The notes beneath the pieces were generated by a model that was given only the letters and a program-made list of their open reading frames with translations, searched no databases and was not told the origin of the DNA. Made by a program: the position numbers and the translations under genes. A stretch of DNA of 64,000 bases from JAEULH01 sp034382075 (GTDB lineage: Bacteria; Pseudomonadota; Alphaproteobacteria; Rhodospirillales; Defluviicoccaceae): contig JAXMOZ010000004.1 in the NCBI GenBank assembly GCA_034382075.1, positions 25,969 through 89,968 on the forward strand, in the 5' to 3' direction. This document shows, piece by piece, positions 1-9,900 of this stretch. Each line of letters opens with the position of its first letter. Position 1 is the first letter of the stretch.

Positions 1-306
1 CAGCTCGGGCGGCAAGACCACGCGCCCTTCCGGGTCGAACGGAAGCTGGTGGGCGTTTTCCAGGACCACCGACGCAAGGTCGTCCTGGTCCTCCGAGAAC
101 ATGTCGAGGTCGTCGATACTGTCGGCCAGCTGCTTCATGAAGGTTTCGCCACAGGCTTCGATAGCCTGCGCTTTGAACAGAGGATAGGCGTAGATGCCAG
201 CGAATCCGGACGCTTCCTCGGCTAGGGCATCGCGGAAGGGCTTCGGCACGGATACCCGCCCCTTGCGGTCGATCTTGTTGACGTAACGGCCGACCAGCAA
301 CGGCAT
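1..306 (-). CDS. mraZ: MraZ, cell-division cluster transcriptional regulator (3' end outside window)
   Basis: MraZ is a DNA-binding regulator and the first gene of the division and cell-wall (dcw) cluster, which it controls. The 102 codons present begin MPLLVGRYVNKIDRKGRVSV, the first SpoVT/AbrB-like half, with the family DxKGR signature. The second half starts near residue 90 (FDPEGRVVLPPEL) with the matching DPEGR motif and is cut by the window edge. The usual length is about 150 residues, so about a third is missing. The start is the ATG read leftward from base 306. The TGGG ladder just upstream fits autoregulation. The rest of the dcw cluster (mraW, ftsL, ftsI and so on) is expected to the left, outside the window. 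Confidence 0.95.
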   Translation of the reverse strand, partial: MPLLVGRYVNKIDRKGRVSVPKPFRDALAEEASGFAGIYAYPLFKAQAIEACGETFMKQLADSIDDLDMFSEDQDDLASVVLENAHQLPFDPEGRVVLPPEL

Positions 307-402
307 GACCGCTCCTCGTGATGACGCGCCTCCCGGCGCGCCGCAATTCTTCGGATGCCGTCACCGCTGGCTCTCCCAGAAGACCCGCGTCACGGTAGAA
401 CA

Positions 403-456
403 TGGGATATCATGGGAGGTGATGGGCGTCAATGGGCGCGCGTGGAACGCGCTGGA
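403..456. promoter_or_regulatory. MraZ-binding boxes (TGGG ladder, 10-bp period)
   Basis: TGGG occurs at 403, 413, 423 and 433, followed by TGGA at 443 and 453, all at exactly 10 bp spacing. Tandem TGGG repeats one helical turn apart are the known MraZ operator in enterobacteria. Here they lie about 100-150 bp upstream of mraZ, and the TGGG strand is opposite to the direction of mraZ transcription. The last two boxes are degenerate. Confidence 0.8.
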
Positions 457-751
457 ACAGCAATGTCTTCTTCGTCCCGCGGAAGTCTCTTCGTCGCCCA
501 GATGAAAGTCGATCCGAGTGCTCGCCGTCGGGCACAAAGTCATCGGGGCGAGCACACCGACGCGGCGGGGCGATCAGCACTTCGGCAAGCGCGGCGTGGT
601 CGTGTTCTTCTAATGTTCCACCGCTGTAGCGAGGAACAAAAGGCGAAACCCTCGAATCGAGGGGTTGCGCCGCCTTGCCGCAGGGTGGGCCGCGGTCTCA
701 ACGGGGGCGCGAGACGGCGTCGCCGCGGCTGTTCGTCGAGGCCGAGAAGAA
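457..751. other. Gene-free spacer between mraZ promoter and rnpB
   Basis: No supported gene. The only structure seen is a near-perfect palindrome at 649-663 (CCCTCGA, one central base, TCGAGGG) about 90 bp beyond the 3' end of RNase P RNA. It lacks a following T-run on either strand. The overlapping open frames here are Arg- and Pro-rich and have no ribosome binding site. Confidence 0.6.
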
Positions 752-1168
<417 letters not shown>

Positions 1169-1266
1169 AGAGTAGACCCAGCGAGGCCGGGTGCAAGCCC
1201 CGTCGCCTCGCGCTCGCGGTGACAGGAAGCCACGGCCGAGACCGTGTGCTTGGCGCGTCTTTGGCA

Positions 1267-1578
1267 TTAGGCGCGCCTATGACTGCAGACCTGCTGCAGC
1301 CGCCATCCCGCGCACTCCAGGGCTTCTTCGGTGAACTCCTGTGGAAACTTGACAACAGCCTCCTCTATCGACCAGTCGAGAAGGCCGATATCTGCCATCC
1401 GCTTGAACCCGCTTTGCAGATCGCCGCTTCGAACGAGCTTTTCGATGGCGCGAATCGTGCCTTGCTGGTGCCGCATCCTCTCGAATATGTGGGGATGATA
1501 CCCACGCTGTTTGGACAGGCGAATGCCTTCGTCTACGAAGGCTTCCAGATCTGGACTGGCTTTCTTCAAGGGTTGCAT
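1267..1578 (-). CDS. Conserved hypothetical protein, 103 aa
   Basis: Unknown function. The product is a soluble, mainly helical protein beginning MQPLKKASPDLEAFVDEGIR. The pattern of a short helix, a GYxPxxFxRM-like segment (RGYHPHIFERMRHQQG), an SGxxQSGF segment and a LLDWSIEEAVVKFPQEFT segment resembles a family of short proteins or C-terminal modules scattered through proteobacteria, as far as memory of that pattern allows. No membrane segment or metal site is visible. It lies downstream of ampD on the same strand, separated by a strong hairpin. No clear ribosome binding site precedes the ATG at 1578, so the start is moderately sure. Confidence 0.65.
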   Translation of the reverse strand: MQPLKKASPDLEAFVDEGIRLSKQRGYHPHIFERMRHQQGTIRAIEKLVRSGDLQSGFKRMADIGLLDWSIEEAVVKFPQEFTEEALECAGWRLQQVCSHRRA

Positions 1579-1619
1579 ACACTCATGATACGCGCTGATA
1601 GCACAGAATGCAATCCGAG

Positions 1620-1656
1620 GTAGTCAACCAAGCCTCTGCTGGGCTTGGTTGACTAC
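1620..1656 (-). terminator. Perfect 15-bp stem-loop at the end of ampD
   Basis: GTAGTCAACCAAGCC (1620-1634), a 7-base loop, and the exact complement (1642-1656). The right arm contains the ampD stop codon (TAG read leftward, 1653-1655). No T-run follows on the minus strand, so it may be a Rho-assisted or processing structure rather than a classical intrinsic terminator. It separates ampD from the hypothetical gene at 1267-1578. Confidence 0.5.
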
Positions 1657-2357
1657 CGGCGGGCCTGCGTGACCTCGCCCCGCTCGCACAGCGCGAGCAG
1701 GCCGGCGAGCCGGCGGACGGTCTCGAAGTCGATGCGGCCGTTGACCCGCTCCGGACGGAAGTGGCGCTGGAAGGCCTTGATCGCGGCGAAGCGGTCGTCG
1801 TTGGCGTAGCCGAAGGCCGACAGCATGTCCGCCACCGCGTCCGGGTCGAGGACCACCGCGTCGGCTTCGTCCGGCCACAGGCCGATCCCGTACCCGGCGA
1901 GCAGGCGCCAGTCGAACAGCTCGCCAGGGTCCATCTTCCGCGTCGGCGCCACATCGGAGTGGGCGACGACGTTGCGCGCCGGGATCTCGGGGAAGCGGGC
2001 GAGGATGTCGCCGGCGAGCTCGATCAACGCCGCCATCTGCGCCTTGGGAAACGGCCGGTAGCCGAATTCGTGGCCGGGGTTGACCAGCTCGATGCCGATG
2101 GAGCGGGCGTTGATGTCGGCCGCACCCCGCCAGGAGGCGACGCCGGCGTGCCAGGCGCGCCAGCACTCCTCGACCAGGCGGACGATGCGACCATCCTCGT
2201 CGATCAGGTAGTGAGCGCTGACGTCGACCGCCGGGTCGGCCAGCCTGGCCAGCGCCGCCTCGGCGCTCTCCATCCCGGTGTAGTGGAGCACCAGCATGTC
2301 GATGCAGGTGCCTTCGGGCCTGGCGTCGAAGGAGGGCGAGGGGCGGTGGCGGGTCAT
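1653..2357 (-). CDS. ampD: N-acetylmuramoyl-L-alanine amidase, AmpD type
   Basis: Cleaves the amide bond between N-acetylmuramic acid and the stem peptide, most likely on recycled anhydromuropeptides in the cytoplasm, because no signal peptide is visible. The 234 aa product has the Amidase_2 fold: LVLHYTG (first zinc His, about residue 25), WHAGVASWRG (about 68-77), NARSIGIELVNPG, and VVAHSDVAPTRKMDPG (second zinc His and Asp). The C-terminal 65 residues, including GYANDDRFAAIKAFQRHF, form a peptidoglycan-binding-like helical domain, common in alphaproteobacterial AmpD. The gene begins 7 bp after the EamA gene stops and is probably translated from one mRNA with it. Confidence 0.92.
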   Translation of the reverse strand: MTRHRPSPSFDARPEGTCIDMLVLHYTGMESAEAALARLADPAVDVSAHYLIDEDGRIVRLVEECWRAWHAGVASWRGAADINARSIGIELVNPGHEFGYRPFPKAQMAALIELAGDILARFPEIPARNVVAHSDVAPTRKMDPGELFDWRLLAGYGIGLWPDEADAVVLDPDAVADMLSAFGYANDDRFAAIKAFQRHFRPERVNGRIDFETVRRLAGLLALCERGEVTQARR

Positions 2358-2364
2358 GGGAGCG

Positions 2365-3228
2365 TCAGCTTTGCGGCGGCGGCGCCGGCTTCAGGAACTG
2401 GATCATGGCCACGCCCAGGATCGTGATCGCAGCGCCGGCGACGACCTGCACCGTGATCGGCTCGCCGAGGATCCAGACGGCGAGGCCCACGGCCAGGACC
2501 GGCGCCAGCAGGGTGAGCGGCACGATCCGGTTCAGTTGGTGCTTGCCGAGCAGATGGTACCACAGGCCGTAGGCAGTGATCGACGCTCCGACGGCCATGA
2601 ACAGCACCGTTCCCCAGCCGCGCCAGCCGGCGTTCGCGATCGCCTGCAATTGGCCGTCCTCGAGCACGGCGCTTGCCGCGAACAGGATCGGCGCGCCGAT
2701 CACCGCGACCCAGGCGTTGAGGACGAAGGGGCTGATGCGCCCGAGGCGCTTGATCAGGATGTTGGCGACGGCCCAGGCGAAGGCGCCGAGGACAACGAGG
2801 AGGAAGTAGAAGGGATCCGGCCGCTGGGTCGGGTCGCCGGCGAGGACGTAGACGCCGACGAAGGCGACGGCCATCCCGGCGAGCTGCAGCCAGCCCATCC
2901 GCTCGCCATAGACCATCCAGGCGAGGATCGCGCTGAAGGGCACGGTGAGTTGCCCGGCGATGGCCGCCGGCCCCGCGTGCACGCCATCGAGGCCGCTGAA
3001 GACCAGCCCGAAATGCAGGCCCCCCAAAACGACGCCGATCAGCGCGATCAGTCGCCAGCGGCGGAGCGGCAGCCTGAGGAAGGGCGCGAGGAGCGCGCCG
3101 GCGACGACGAAGCGCAACCCCAGCATCAACAGCGGCGGGAACTCGCTGAGCCCGATCTTGCCGGCGACGAAGTTGAAGGCCCAGATCACCACCACCAGCA
3201 TGGTGGCAGCGAGGTCGAGGAGGCTCAT
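2365..3228 (-). CDS. EamA/DMT-family inner-membrane transporter
   Basis: A 287 aa protein with about ten hydrophobic helices arranged as two EamA repeats, roughly residues 5-135 and 145-282. The second repeat begins LVVLGAFAWAVANILIKR. This is the drug/metabolite transporter architecture (RhaT/YedA relatives), and such proteins usually export amino acids, metabolites or drugs. The substrate cannot be deduced. There is no cytoplasmic domain. The gene precedes ampD by 7 bp and follows the djlA-like gene by about 50 bp on the same strand, so the three may form a loose operon with no obvious functional link. Confidence 0.9.
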   Translation of the reverse strand: MSLLDLAATMLVVVIWAFNFVAGKIGLSEFPPLLMLGLRFVVAGALLAPFLRLPLRRWRLIALIGVVLGGLHFGLVFSGLDGVHAGPAAIAGQLTVPFSAILAWMVYGERMGWLQLAGMAVAFVGVYVLAGDPTQRPDPFYFLLVVLGAFAWAVANILIKRLGRISPFVLNAWVAVIGAPILFAASAVLEDGQLQAIANAGWRGWGTVLFMAVGASITAYGLWYHLLGKHQLNRIVPLTLLAPVLAVGLAVWILGEPITVQVVAGAAITILGVAMIQFLKPAPPPQS

Positions 3229-3280
3229 GGCCGCCCGCGCCCGGTCGGGCTGCCTCGGCAGGCGGCGCTGCCGCTCATCT

Positions 3281-4018
3281 CTATCCGCGGAGCTTTTCGA
3301 TCTGGTCGTAGGCGGCGTTGATCGCCGCCATCCGCCCGTTGGCGAGTTCGATGAACTCCTGCGGCATGCCCTTCGCGACCAGCATGTCCGGATGGTGTTC
3401 CCGGATCAGCCGGCGGTAGGCCGCCTTCACCTCCTCGTCGCTCGCGGCGCGCTTGACGCCGAGCACGGCGTACGGGTCGTCGGTGACGCTCTGCGGCGAC
3501 GAGCCGGCGCGGAGCCGGTCGAAGGCCGCCTCGCCGATGCCGAAGATGCCGGCGATCTGCCGCAGGTAGGCGAGTTGTGCCGGCCCCGGCTCGCCGTCGG
3601 CGCGGGCGATGTGGAACAGGCCCGCGACCAACTCCTCCAGCACCGTCGGCTGGTCGCGAAACAGCGTCTCCACCTGGCGGGCATAGGGCTCGAAGCCGCC
3701 GGCGTCGCGCTTGGCCAGGTTGAAGATACGCCCCACCCTCGCCTTCTCCGACGGCGGGATCTGGAACACCTGCTTGAAGGCGTTCACCTCGGCGCGGCTG
3801 ACCCGGCCGTCCGCCTTGGCCATCTTCGCGCCGAGGACGATGGCGGCGACGGCGAACACGGTCTGCTTCGCCGCCCGCGACGGGTTGAGGCTTCCGGCGT
3901 CGCTCTGCTCGCGAAGCTGGTCCATGGCGTGGCCGGCGAACGTGCCCACCAGGGCGCCCAGCGGTCCGCCAAAGGCGAACCCGGCCATGCCGCCGAAGAC
4001 CTTGCCCCAGATCGTCAA
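3281..4018 (-). CDS. djlA: DjlA-like TerB/J-domain co-chaperone
   Basis: J-domain proteins stimulate DnaK ATPase activity. The 245 aa product has an N-terminal glycine-rich hydrophobic stretch (FGGMAGFAFGGPLGALVGTF, residues 8-27) that may anchor it in the membrane, a TerB-like helical domain (about 45-165, with KMAKADGRVSRAEV and HIARADGEPGPAQ repeats) and a C-terminal J domain (about 180-245). The J domain has the invariant HPD in REHHPDMLV and the start DDPYAVLGV. It starts with TTG at 4018, with AGAGG nine bases upstream. It is divergent from the SDR gene at 4246. Confidence 0.88.
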   Translation of the reverse strand: MTIWGKVFGGMAGFAFGGPLGALVGTFAGHAMDQLREQSDAGSLNPSRAAKQTVFAVAAIVLGAKMAKADGRVSRAEVNAFKQVFQIPPSEKARVGRIFNLAKRDAGGFEPYARQVETLFRDQPTVLEELVAGLFHIARADGEPGPAQLAYLRQIAGIFGIGEAAFDRLRAGSSPQSVTDDPYAVLGVKRAASDEEVKAAYRRLIREHHPDMLVAKGMPQEFIELANGRMAAINAAYDQIEKLRG

Positions 4019-4245
4019 TGGAGTTGACCTCTAAGCCGGGCAGGGCGCCCCGCTCCTTTCGGCAACATAACCGCAACACCTGGAGCGCGCCACTTGCTCA
4101 TCGTCTTCCAGACTCTGCCGGCGGCACCGGGTTCGGCCTCGGCAGGTCCACCTTCACCTTTTGCCCGAACCGCCCGATAGTCGGCCGTGCAAGCGCGCCG
4201 GCGGAGGCGCGCCTGCGGTCAAACCAGCAAGGGGCGAGCGGCGCG

Positions 4246-5112
4246 ATGGACGAGACGATGAGCGGCAAGGCCTGCCTGATCACCGGCGGCACCGGCGGGA
4301 TCGGCCTCGTCACCGCCCGCGCGCTGGCGCGCCGCGGCGCCGACGTGATGATCGTTGGCCGCAACCCGGAGGCCGGGGCGGCCGCCGTCGCCGAGCTCCG
4401 GCGCGCGGGTGCGGGCGGCACGGTGGAGTTCGTCGCCGCCGACCTGTCGCGGCAGAGCGAGGTGCGCAGGCTCGCGGCACTCGCCGCTGACCGGTTCGGC
4501 CGCCTCGACGTGCTCATCAACAACGCCGGCGGCATGTTCCGCAGGCGGACGCTCAGCGCCGACGGCATCGAGATGACCTTCGCGCTCAACCATCTCGCCT
4601 ACTTCCTCTTGAGCGATCTGCTGCTGCCGGCTCTCCGGGCCTCGGGCCGGGCGCGGATCGTCAACGTCGCCTCGGGGGCGCACCGCGGCGTGGCCCTGCG
4701 CTTCGACGATCTCCAGTCGGAGCGCGGCTACGTCGGCGGCTGGTCCGTCTACAAGCGCTCGAAGCTCGCCAACCTGCTTTTCACCTACGAGTTCGCCCGG
4801 CGGATCGAGGGCGGGCCGGTCTGCGTCAACGCCCTCCATCCCGGCTTCGTCGCCACCGACATCGGGGTGCGCAACAAGCTGGTGCCAAGCTGGCTCTGGC
4901 GGCTGGTGTCGCTCGCCGCGATCTCGCCGGAGGAGGGAGCGAGGACCAGCACCCACGTCGCCGCGAGCGGCGAGGTCGAGGGCGTCCACGGCAAGTATTT
5001 CGTCAGGTGCCGGCCCGCGCAATCTTCGCCGCAGTCATATGACGTGGACGCCGCCAGGCGCCTCTGGAGCGTCAGCGAGGCGATGACGGCGGCACCTCGC
5101 GCCGCTGCCTGA
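4246..5112 (+). CDS. Short-chain dehydrogenase/reductase
   Basis: NAD(P)-dependent oxidoreductase of the classical SDR family, closest in pattern to retinol-dehydrogenase-like members, which act on lipophilic alcohols or ketones. Visible features are the nucleotide-binding TGGTGGIG near residue 14, NNAGG near 90, the catalytic Ser in VNVASGAH and the catalytic YKRSK (Tyr and Lys). The family-typical LHPGFVATDIG follows the active site. The start ATG at 4246 is preceded by GGGGCGAG. The frame stays open upstream to 4018, but that stretch is non-coding in character. Substrate unknown. Confidence 0.88.
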   Translation: MDETMSGKACLITGGTGGIGLVTARALARRGADVMIVGRNPEAGAAAVAELRRAGAGGTVEFVAADLSRQSEVRRLAALAADRFGRLDVLINNAGGMFRRRTLSADGIEMTFALNHLAYFLLSDLLLPALRASGRARIVNVASGAHRGVALRFDDLQSERGYVGGWSVYKRSKLANLLFTYEFARRIEGGPVCVNALHPGFVATDIGVRNKLVPSWLWRLVSLAAISPEEGARTSTHVAASGEVEGVHGKYFVRCRPAQSSPQSYDVDAARRLWSVSEAMTAAPRAAA

Positions 5113-5115
5113 GGC

Positions 5116-5520
5116 TCAGCGGGCAGAGCCTGTTTCGATGTAGGCGCGGAACTCGGCGGCGCTGACGCCGACGTCGTCATCGGCATCCGCCTTGTCGAAC
5201 TGGCTGAACGGCGCCTGGTTGAACTCGTAGCCGGAAATGGCCGCGTCCTTGTTCAGGTCCGCCTCGCTGAAGGCCTGTTGCGGCACCCCGGGAAGCTCGC
5301 CGCGGCTCAACTGCAGGTTCTCGTCGCTGTCGCGCAGGGTGAAGACCGCCATCTTCCGGCTCTGCCACTCGGCGCGGTCGATCTGGCCGTTGCCGTCCAC
5401 GTCGAGCAGGCCGAAGGCGTCCTCGGTGGTTTTTGCTCCGCTGGCGGGTGCACCGATCGCTGCGCCTCCGCCGATGAGGAGAAGAACCGGGAGAGTGCCG
5501 AGCAGTGTGCGCAGGGTCAT
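5116..5520 (-). CDS. Secreted EF-hand calcium-binding protein
   Basis: A 134 aa protein with a signal peptide (MTLRTLLGTLPVLLLIGGGA, ending near APASG) followed by paired EF-hand-like loops: DVDGNGQIDRAEW is a canonical calcium loop, DSDENLQLSRGEL and DLNKDAAISGYEF are near-canonical, and DADDDVGVSAAEF closes the protein. The likely role is periplasmic calcium binding, with no catalytic domain. An upstream in-frame ATG cluster (start up to 5592) exists, but the signal peptide fits best when translation starts at 5520. It is convergent with the SDR gene, with a 3-base gap. Confidence 0.8.
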   Translation of the reverse strand: MTLRTLLGTLPVLLLIGGGAAIGAPASGAKTTEDAFGLLDVDGNGQIDRAEWQSRKMAVFTLRDSDENLQLSRGELPGVPQQAFSEADLNKDAAISGYEFNQAPFSQFDKADADDDVGVSAAEFRAYIETGSAR

Positions 5521-5705
5521 CGTCTTGGTCCGTCGCGGGGAGCCGGCTTGGGCCGGATCCGCCATCATCATCGGCAGGCCGGCTCCGCGCAACGCCTCGC
5601 GTCTGGTCCGGGCCTCCTTTGCTTGTCATCGTGTTCCTTGTCATTGTCCCGCCACGGCCGGAGGTCTACATCCGCGGCCATGAGCACCGGCGGACGCGAC
5701 TTGAG

Positions 5706-6197
5706 GTGAGCGGCTGGAGGCCCGGGCCGCGGTCGTTGGGCGAGGCCGTTGCCGCGCTCACCCGCCCGATCGTCGGCAAGCGCGGCTTCGTCCGCGGCGG
5801 GCTCGTCGCCGAGTGGGAGACCATCGTCGGCGAGCGGCTGGCAGCGAGCAGCTTTCCCGAGCGGGTCAGCTATCCGCCGAAGCAGAGCCAGAACGGCACG
5901 CTGCATCTGCGCGTGGCCTCCGGCAGCCTGGCGATGGAGCTGCAGCATCTCGAGCCGCAACTGATCGAGAAGATCAACGGCTACCTCGGCTATGACGCCA
6001 TCGCCCGGGTCCGGCTGATCCAAGGCCCGATCCCGCAAGCGCAGCGTCCTGCCGCCCGGCCGCTGCCGCCGCGGCCGCTGAGCGAGGAGGAGGAGGCCGT
6101 CCTGGCGCACCGCCTCGCGGGCGTCGGCGATCCCGAGCTCCGCGCGGCCCTTGCCGCGCTCGGCCGGGCGGTGATGACGAGGCGCCCGTCCTCGTAA
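5706..6197 (+). CDS. DciA-like DUF721 protein
   Basis: A 163 aa DUF721 (DciA-like) protein. DciA is the helicase-loading factor of bacteria that lack DnaC, and a dnaB gene lies at 57 kb in this window. The N-terminal region includes RSLGEAVAALTRPIVGKRGF, and the DUF721 core includes LVAEWETIVGERLAAS, LHLRVASGSLAMELQHLEPQ and LIEKINGYLGYDAIARVRL, followed by a Pro-rich linker and a short helical tail. The start is taken as GTG at 5706. The frame is open upstream, but that part overlaps the EF-hand promoter. In alphaproteobacteria a DUF721 gene commonly precedes dsbA-like and smc genes, as here. Confidence 0.82.
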   Translation: MSGWRPGPRSLGEAVAALTRPIVGKRGFVRGGLVAEWETIVGERLAASSFPERVSYPPKQSQNGTLHLRVASGSLAMELQHLEPQLIEKINGYLGYDAIARVRLIQGPIPQAQRPAARPLPPRPLSEEEEAVLAHRLAGVGDPELRAALAALGRAVMTRRPSS

Positions 6198-6277
6198 GCG
6201 CCGAGGGCGCCGGCTGCTTGTACGGGTCGCTTGTCACGGCTATAGTGGCCCAACATCTAGTGGTAGAGGGGGCGGTT

Positions 6278-6892
6278 TTGCGCCACGTTGCACAACTAGT
6301 TGCGATCTTCGTCATGGCTCTGGTCGCCCTCGGCGCCGGCCCCGCGCCGGCCTCGGCCGCCGAAGGGACGCTCACCGAGACGGCGCTGGGCGATCCGAAC
6401 GCGCCGGTGACGATCATCGAGTACTCGTCGCTCACCTGCCCCCACTGCGCCGCCTTCCACCGCGACACCCTGCCCCAGGTCAAAACCAGCTACATCGACA
6501 CCGGCAAGGTTCGCTTCGTCTACCGCGACTTCCCGCTGGGCAAGCTGGCGCTGGCGGCCGCGGTCGTCGGCCGCTGCGTCGATCCCTCCCGCCATTTCGC
6601 CTTCATCGACATGCTCTACCGCGACCAGGACGCCTGGAGCCAAAGCCGCGATCCGCTCGCCGAGCTCAAGCTCCGCGCCCAACTCGCCGGCCTCAGCGAC
6701 AGCCAGTTCGAGGCCTGCCTCGGTAACAAGCCGTTGATCCAGGCGGTGCAGCAGCGGGCGCAGGAGGGTCAGCAGCAGTACGCGATCGATTCGACCCCGT
6801 CCTTCATCGTCAATGGCAAGAAGATCTCGGGCGAGCAGAGCTTCGAGGCCTTCAGCAAGGCGATCGACACGGCCTTGGCCGAAGCCGGCTGA
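6278..6892 (+). CDS. DsbA-family periplasmic thiol:disulfide protein
   Basis: A thioredoxin-fold protein, 204 aa from a TTG start. AGAGGGGG sits about 7 bases upstream of the TTG at 6278. It has a signal peptide (LVAIFVMALVALGAGPAPAS), the DsbA-like entry GDPNAPVTIIEYSSLTCPHC with active site CPHC, and the cis-Pro segment DSTPSFIVNGKKISG. This group (Thioredoxin_4, BdbD/DsbA-like) oxidises or isomerises cysteines in the periplasm. It ends 22 bases before smc, and this neighbourhood is conserved in alphaproteobacteria. An ATG at 6314 would leave too short a signal peptide. Confidence 0.88.
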   Translation: MRHVAQLVAIFVMALVALGAGPAPASAAEGTLTETALGDPNAPVTIIEYSSLTCPHCAAFHRDTLPQVKTSYIDTGKVRFVYRDFPLGKLALAAAVVGRCVDPSRHFAFIDMLYRDQDAWSQSRDPLAELKLRAQLAGLSDSQFEACLGNKPLIQAVQQRAQEGQQQYAIDSTPSFIVNGKKISGEQSFEAFSKAIDTALAEAG

Positions 6893-6914
6893 GCATCGTC
6901 CGGCGGCGATCATC

Positions 6915-9900
6915 GTGCTGCAGTTCACCAAGCTGCGTCTCAGCGGCTTCAAGTCCTTCGTGGAGCCGGCCGAGGTCGAGATCGCGCCGGGGCTGACCGG
7001 CATCGTCGGCCCCAACGGCTGCGGCAAATCGAACCTGGTCGAGGCGCTGCGCTGGGTCATGGGCGAAAGCTCGGCCCGGCAGATGCGCGCCGGCGAGATG
7101 GAAGACGTCATCTTCGGCGGCAGCGGCGGCCGGCCGTCCCGGGCGCTGGCGGAGGTGGCGGTCTCCATGCGCGGGGCCGCGCACACGGTTCCGGCGGTGC
7201 TGGTCGGCCGGCGCGACCCCAGCGCCGAGGCCGGCGACGTCGAGGTCGAGATCCGCCGCCGGATCGAGCGCGGGAAGGGCTCGAGCTACCGGGTCAACGG
7301 CCGCGAGGCGCGGGCCCGTGACGTTCAGCTGCTGTTCGCCGACGCGGCCTCGGGCGCGCGCTCGGCGGCGATGGTCACCCAGGGGCAGGTCGGCGAGCTG
7401 ATCCTGGCGCGGCCGGCGGAACGCCGGCTGCTGCTCGACGAGGCGGCCGGGATCAGCGGCCTGCATCCCCGCCGCCACGAGGCCGAACTCAGGCTGCGGG
7501 CGGCGGAGGCGAATCTCGCCCGGCTGGACGACGTGTTGGCCACGCTGGCTGCGCAGCTCGAAAACCTGCGCAAGCACGCCCGCCAGGCCGCCCGCTACCG
7601 CACCCTCTGCGAGCAGATTCGCAAGGTGGAGGCCGGGATCCTTCGGGCTCGGTGGCAGGCGGCGGCGACCGAGGTCGAAGCCGGAGAGCGAAGGCTGGCT
7701 TCGGCCGAGACCGGCGTGGCCGAGGCTGTGGCCGCCGCCGCGGCCTGTTCCACCACCCAGGCCGAGGCGGCGGCGGCGCTTCCCGAGTTACGCGCGGCAG
7801 CCACGGAGGCCATTGCGGCGCTGCAGGCGCTGGAGCTGGACCGGGAGCGGCTGGAGGACGAGGCAAGGCGGGGCGAAGCCGAACGCGACGCCTGCCTGAA
7901 GCGCCTGGAGCAGGCCGGGAAAGACTTGGCCCGGGCCAAAGCTCTGGGAGGGGACGCCGAGGCGACCGTCCGAAGGCTGGAGGCCGAGCGCGAACGCCTG
8001 CTCGCCGCCGCGGACGGCGAGGACGTCGCGCGGGGTCGGCTGGAGGCGGGGGCCGCTGCCGCCACCGCGGCGGTCGCCGATCTCGACCGCCGGCTGATGG
8101 ACGTGGGCGAGCGGCTCGCGGCGGAGGAGGCTCAGCGGGCGGGGCTGGCGCGCAGCCTCGCCGATCTCGACGGCGCCCTGCGCCGGCTGGATCAGCGGGC
8201 GGCGGAGGCCGAGCGCCAGCGCCTTGTGCTCGACGCCGAGGCGCGAGGGCTGCCGGATCCGGACGCCGCCGAGGCAGCGGCGACGGCCGCGGAGGCCCTG
8301 CTGGCGCAGGCCCGGGCGGACGGCGATGCCGCGGCCGAGCGCGCCCGCACGCTTGCCGCGGCGGCGGCCTCTGCCCGAGACGAGTTGCAGCGGGCGGACG
8401 CAGAGCGCCGGGCGCTGAGCGGCGAGATCGCGACCCTGGAGAAGGTGCTGCGGGCGACCACCGGGAGTGGCGCGGGCTCGCGGCTGATCGACGCGCTCGA
8501 GGCCGAACCGGGCTTCGAGGCGGCGCTGGCGGCGGCATTCGGCGACGAGCTGTTGGCGTCCGTCGATCCGGCGCAGCCGGCGCACTGGCGCGAACTGCCG
8601 GCGCTTGCGGATGGGAACCCGCTGCCTCCCGGCGCCGAGCCGCTGTCGGCAAGGGTGCGAGGGCCCGCGGCGGCGGAGCGCAGGCTGAGCCAGACCGGGC
8701 TCATCGCCGATCCCGGCCAGGGCCAGGCGCTGCAGCCGATGCTGCGCCCGGGGCAGTGCCTGGTCGGCCGCGACGGCGGGCTGTGGCGATGGGACGGCTT
8801 CACCCTTCTCCCCCAGGCGCCGAGCAAGGCCGCGGTCCTGCTCGAACAGCGCAACCGGCTCGCCGCTCTGCGCGCCGACCTGGCCGCGGGCGAGGCCGCG
8901 TACTCGGCGTTAAGCGACCGCGCCGGCGAGGCCGCTGCCGCCGCCGCGACCGCCGGGGATGCGGAGAAAGCCGCCCGCAACGCGCTCAAGACCGCCGAGG
9001 CTGGCTGGCATCGCGCCCGCGATGCCCTTGCCGAGGCCAGGCAGGCCGCCGCCCGGATCGGAGCCAGGCTTGCCGTCGCCGCCGAGGCCGCCGCGGCCGT
9101 AGCCGCCGAGCGCGCCGAAGTCTCCCGTCGCCGCGAGGACGTCGCCGCGGCGCTGGCGGAAGCGCCGGACCCCACCGCCCGGCGGCAGAGCCGGGAGCGT
9201 CTTCGCCAGGAGCTGGGCCAAGCCCGCGAGCGCGAGCGCGAGGCACGCGCCGCGCTCGATGCCCAGGCCCGCGAGGTCCACGGCCGGCGCCGGCGGATCG
9301 AGGCGATCGGCCGCGACCTCGCCGGCTGGAGCGGCCGGCGAGACGAGGCCCTTGCCCAGATCGAGGAGCTCGACCGGCGCGAACGGGCGGAGCGGAGCGC
9401 GCTGGCGGAGCTGGAGGCGCAGCCGGCCCGGATCGCCGGCCGCCGGGCAGCGCTGCTCGACGCGCTGGAGGCAGCGTCGGCCAAGCGCCGGCAAACCGGC
9501 GATGCCGCCGCCACGGCGGAGGCGGCCTCGACCGAGGCGGACCGGGCGCTTCGGGCCGCGGAACGGCGGCTTGCGGAGGCGCGGGAAGAGCGGGTGCGGG
9601 CGGAGGCGGCGCGTGGCGAGGCCGAGCGGGTGCGCCGGGAGACGGCGCTCCTGATCGCCGAGCGCCTCGGCGTCGAGCCGGAGGCGCTGGCGGACCTTGG
9701 TCCGGCGGAGGCCATGGCGCCTGCCGGCGGCGAGGTGGAGGCCGGCGAGCGGCGGCTCGAGCGGCTCAAGCGCGAACGCGAGACCATGGGGCCGGTCAAC
9801 CTCCGCGCCGACGAGGAGGCGGCGGAGGTCGGCGCCCGGATCGAGGATCTGAACGCCCAGCGCCACGACCTGACGCTGGCCATCGCCAAGCTGCGCCGCG

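Noticed and set aside
649..663. Terminator of rnpB
   Set aside because: Palindrome without T-run and about 90 bases beyond the RNA end; no evidence for termination there.
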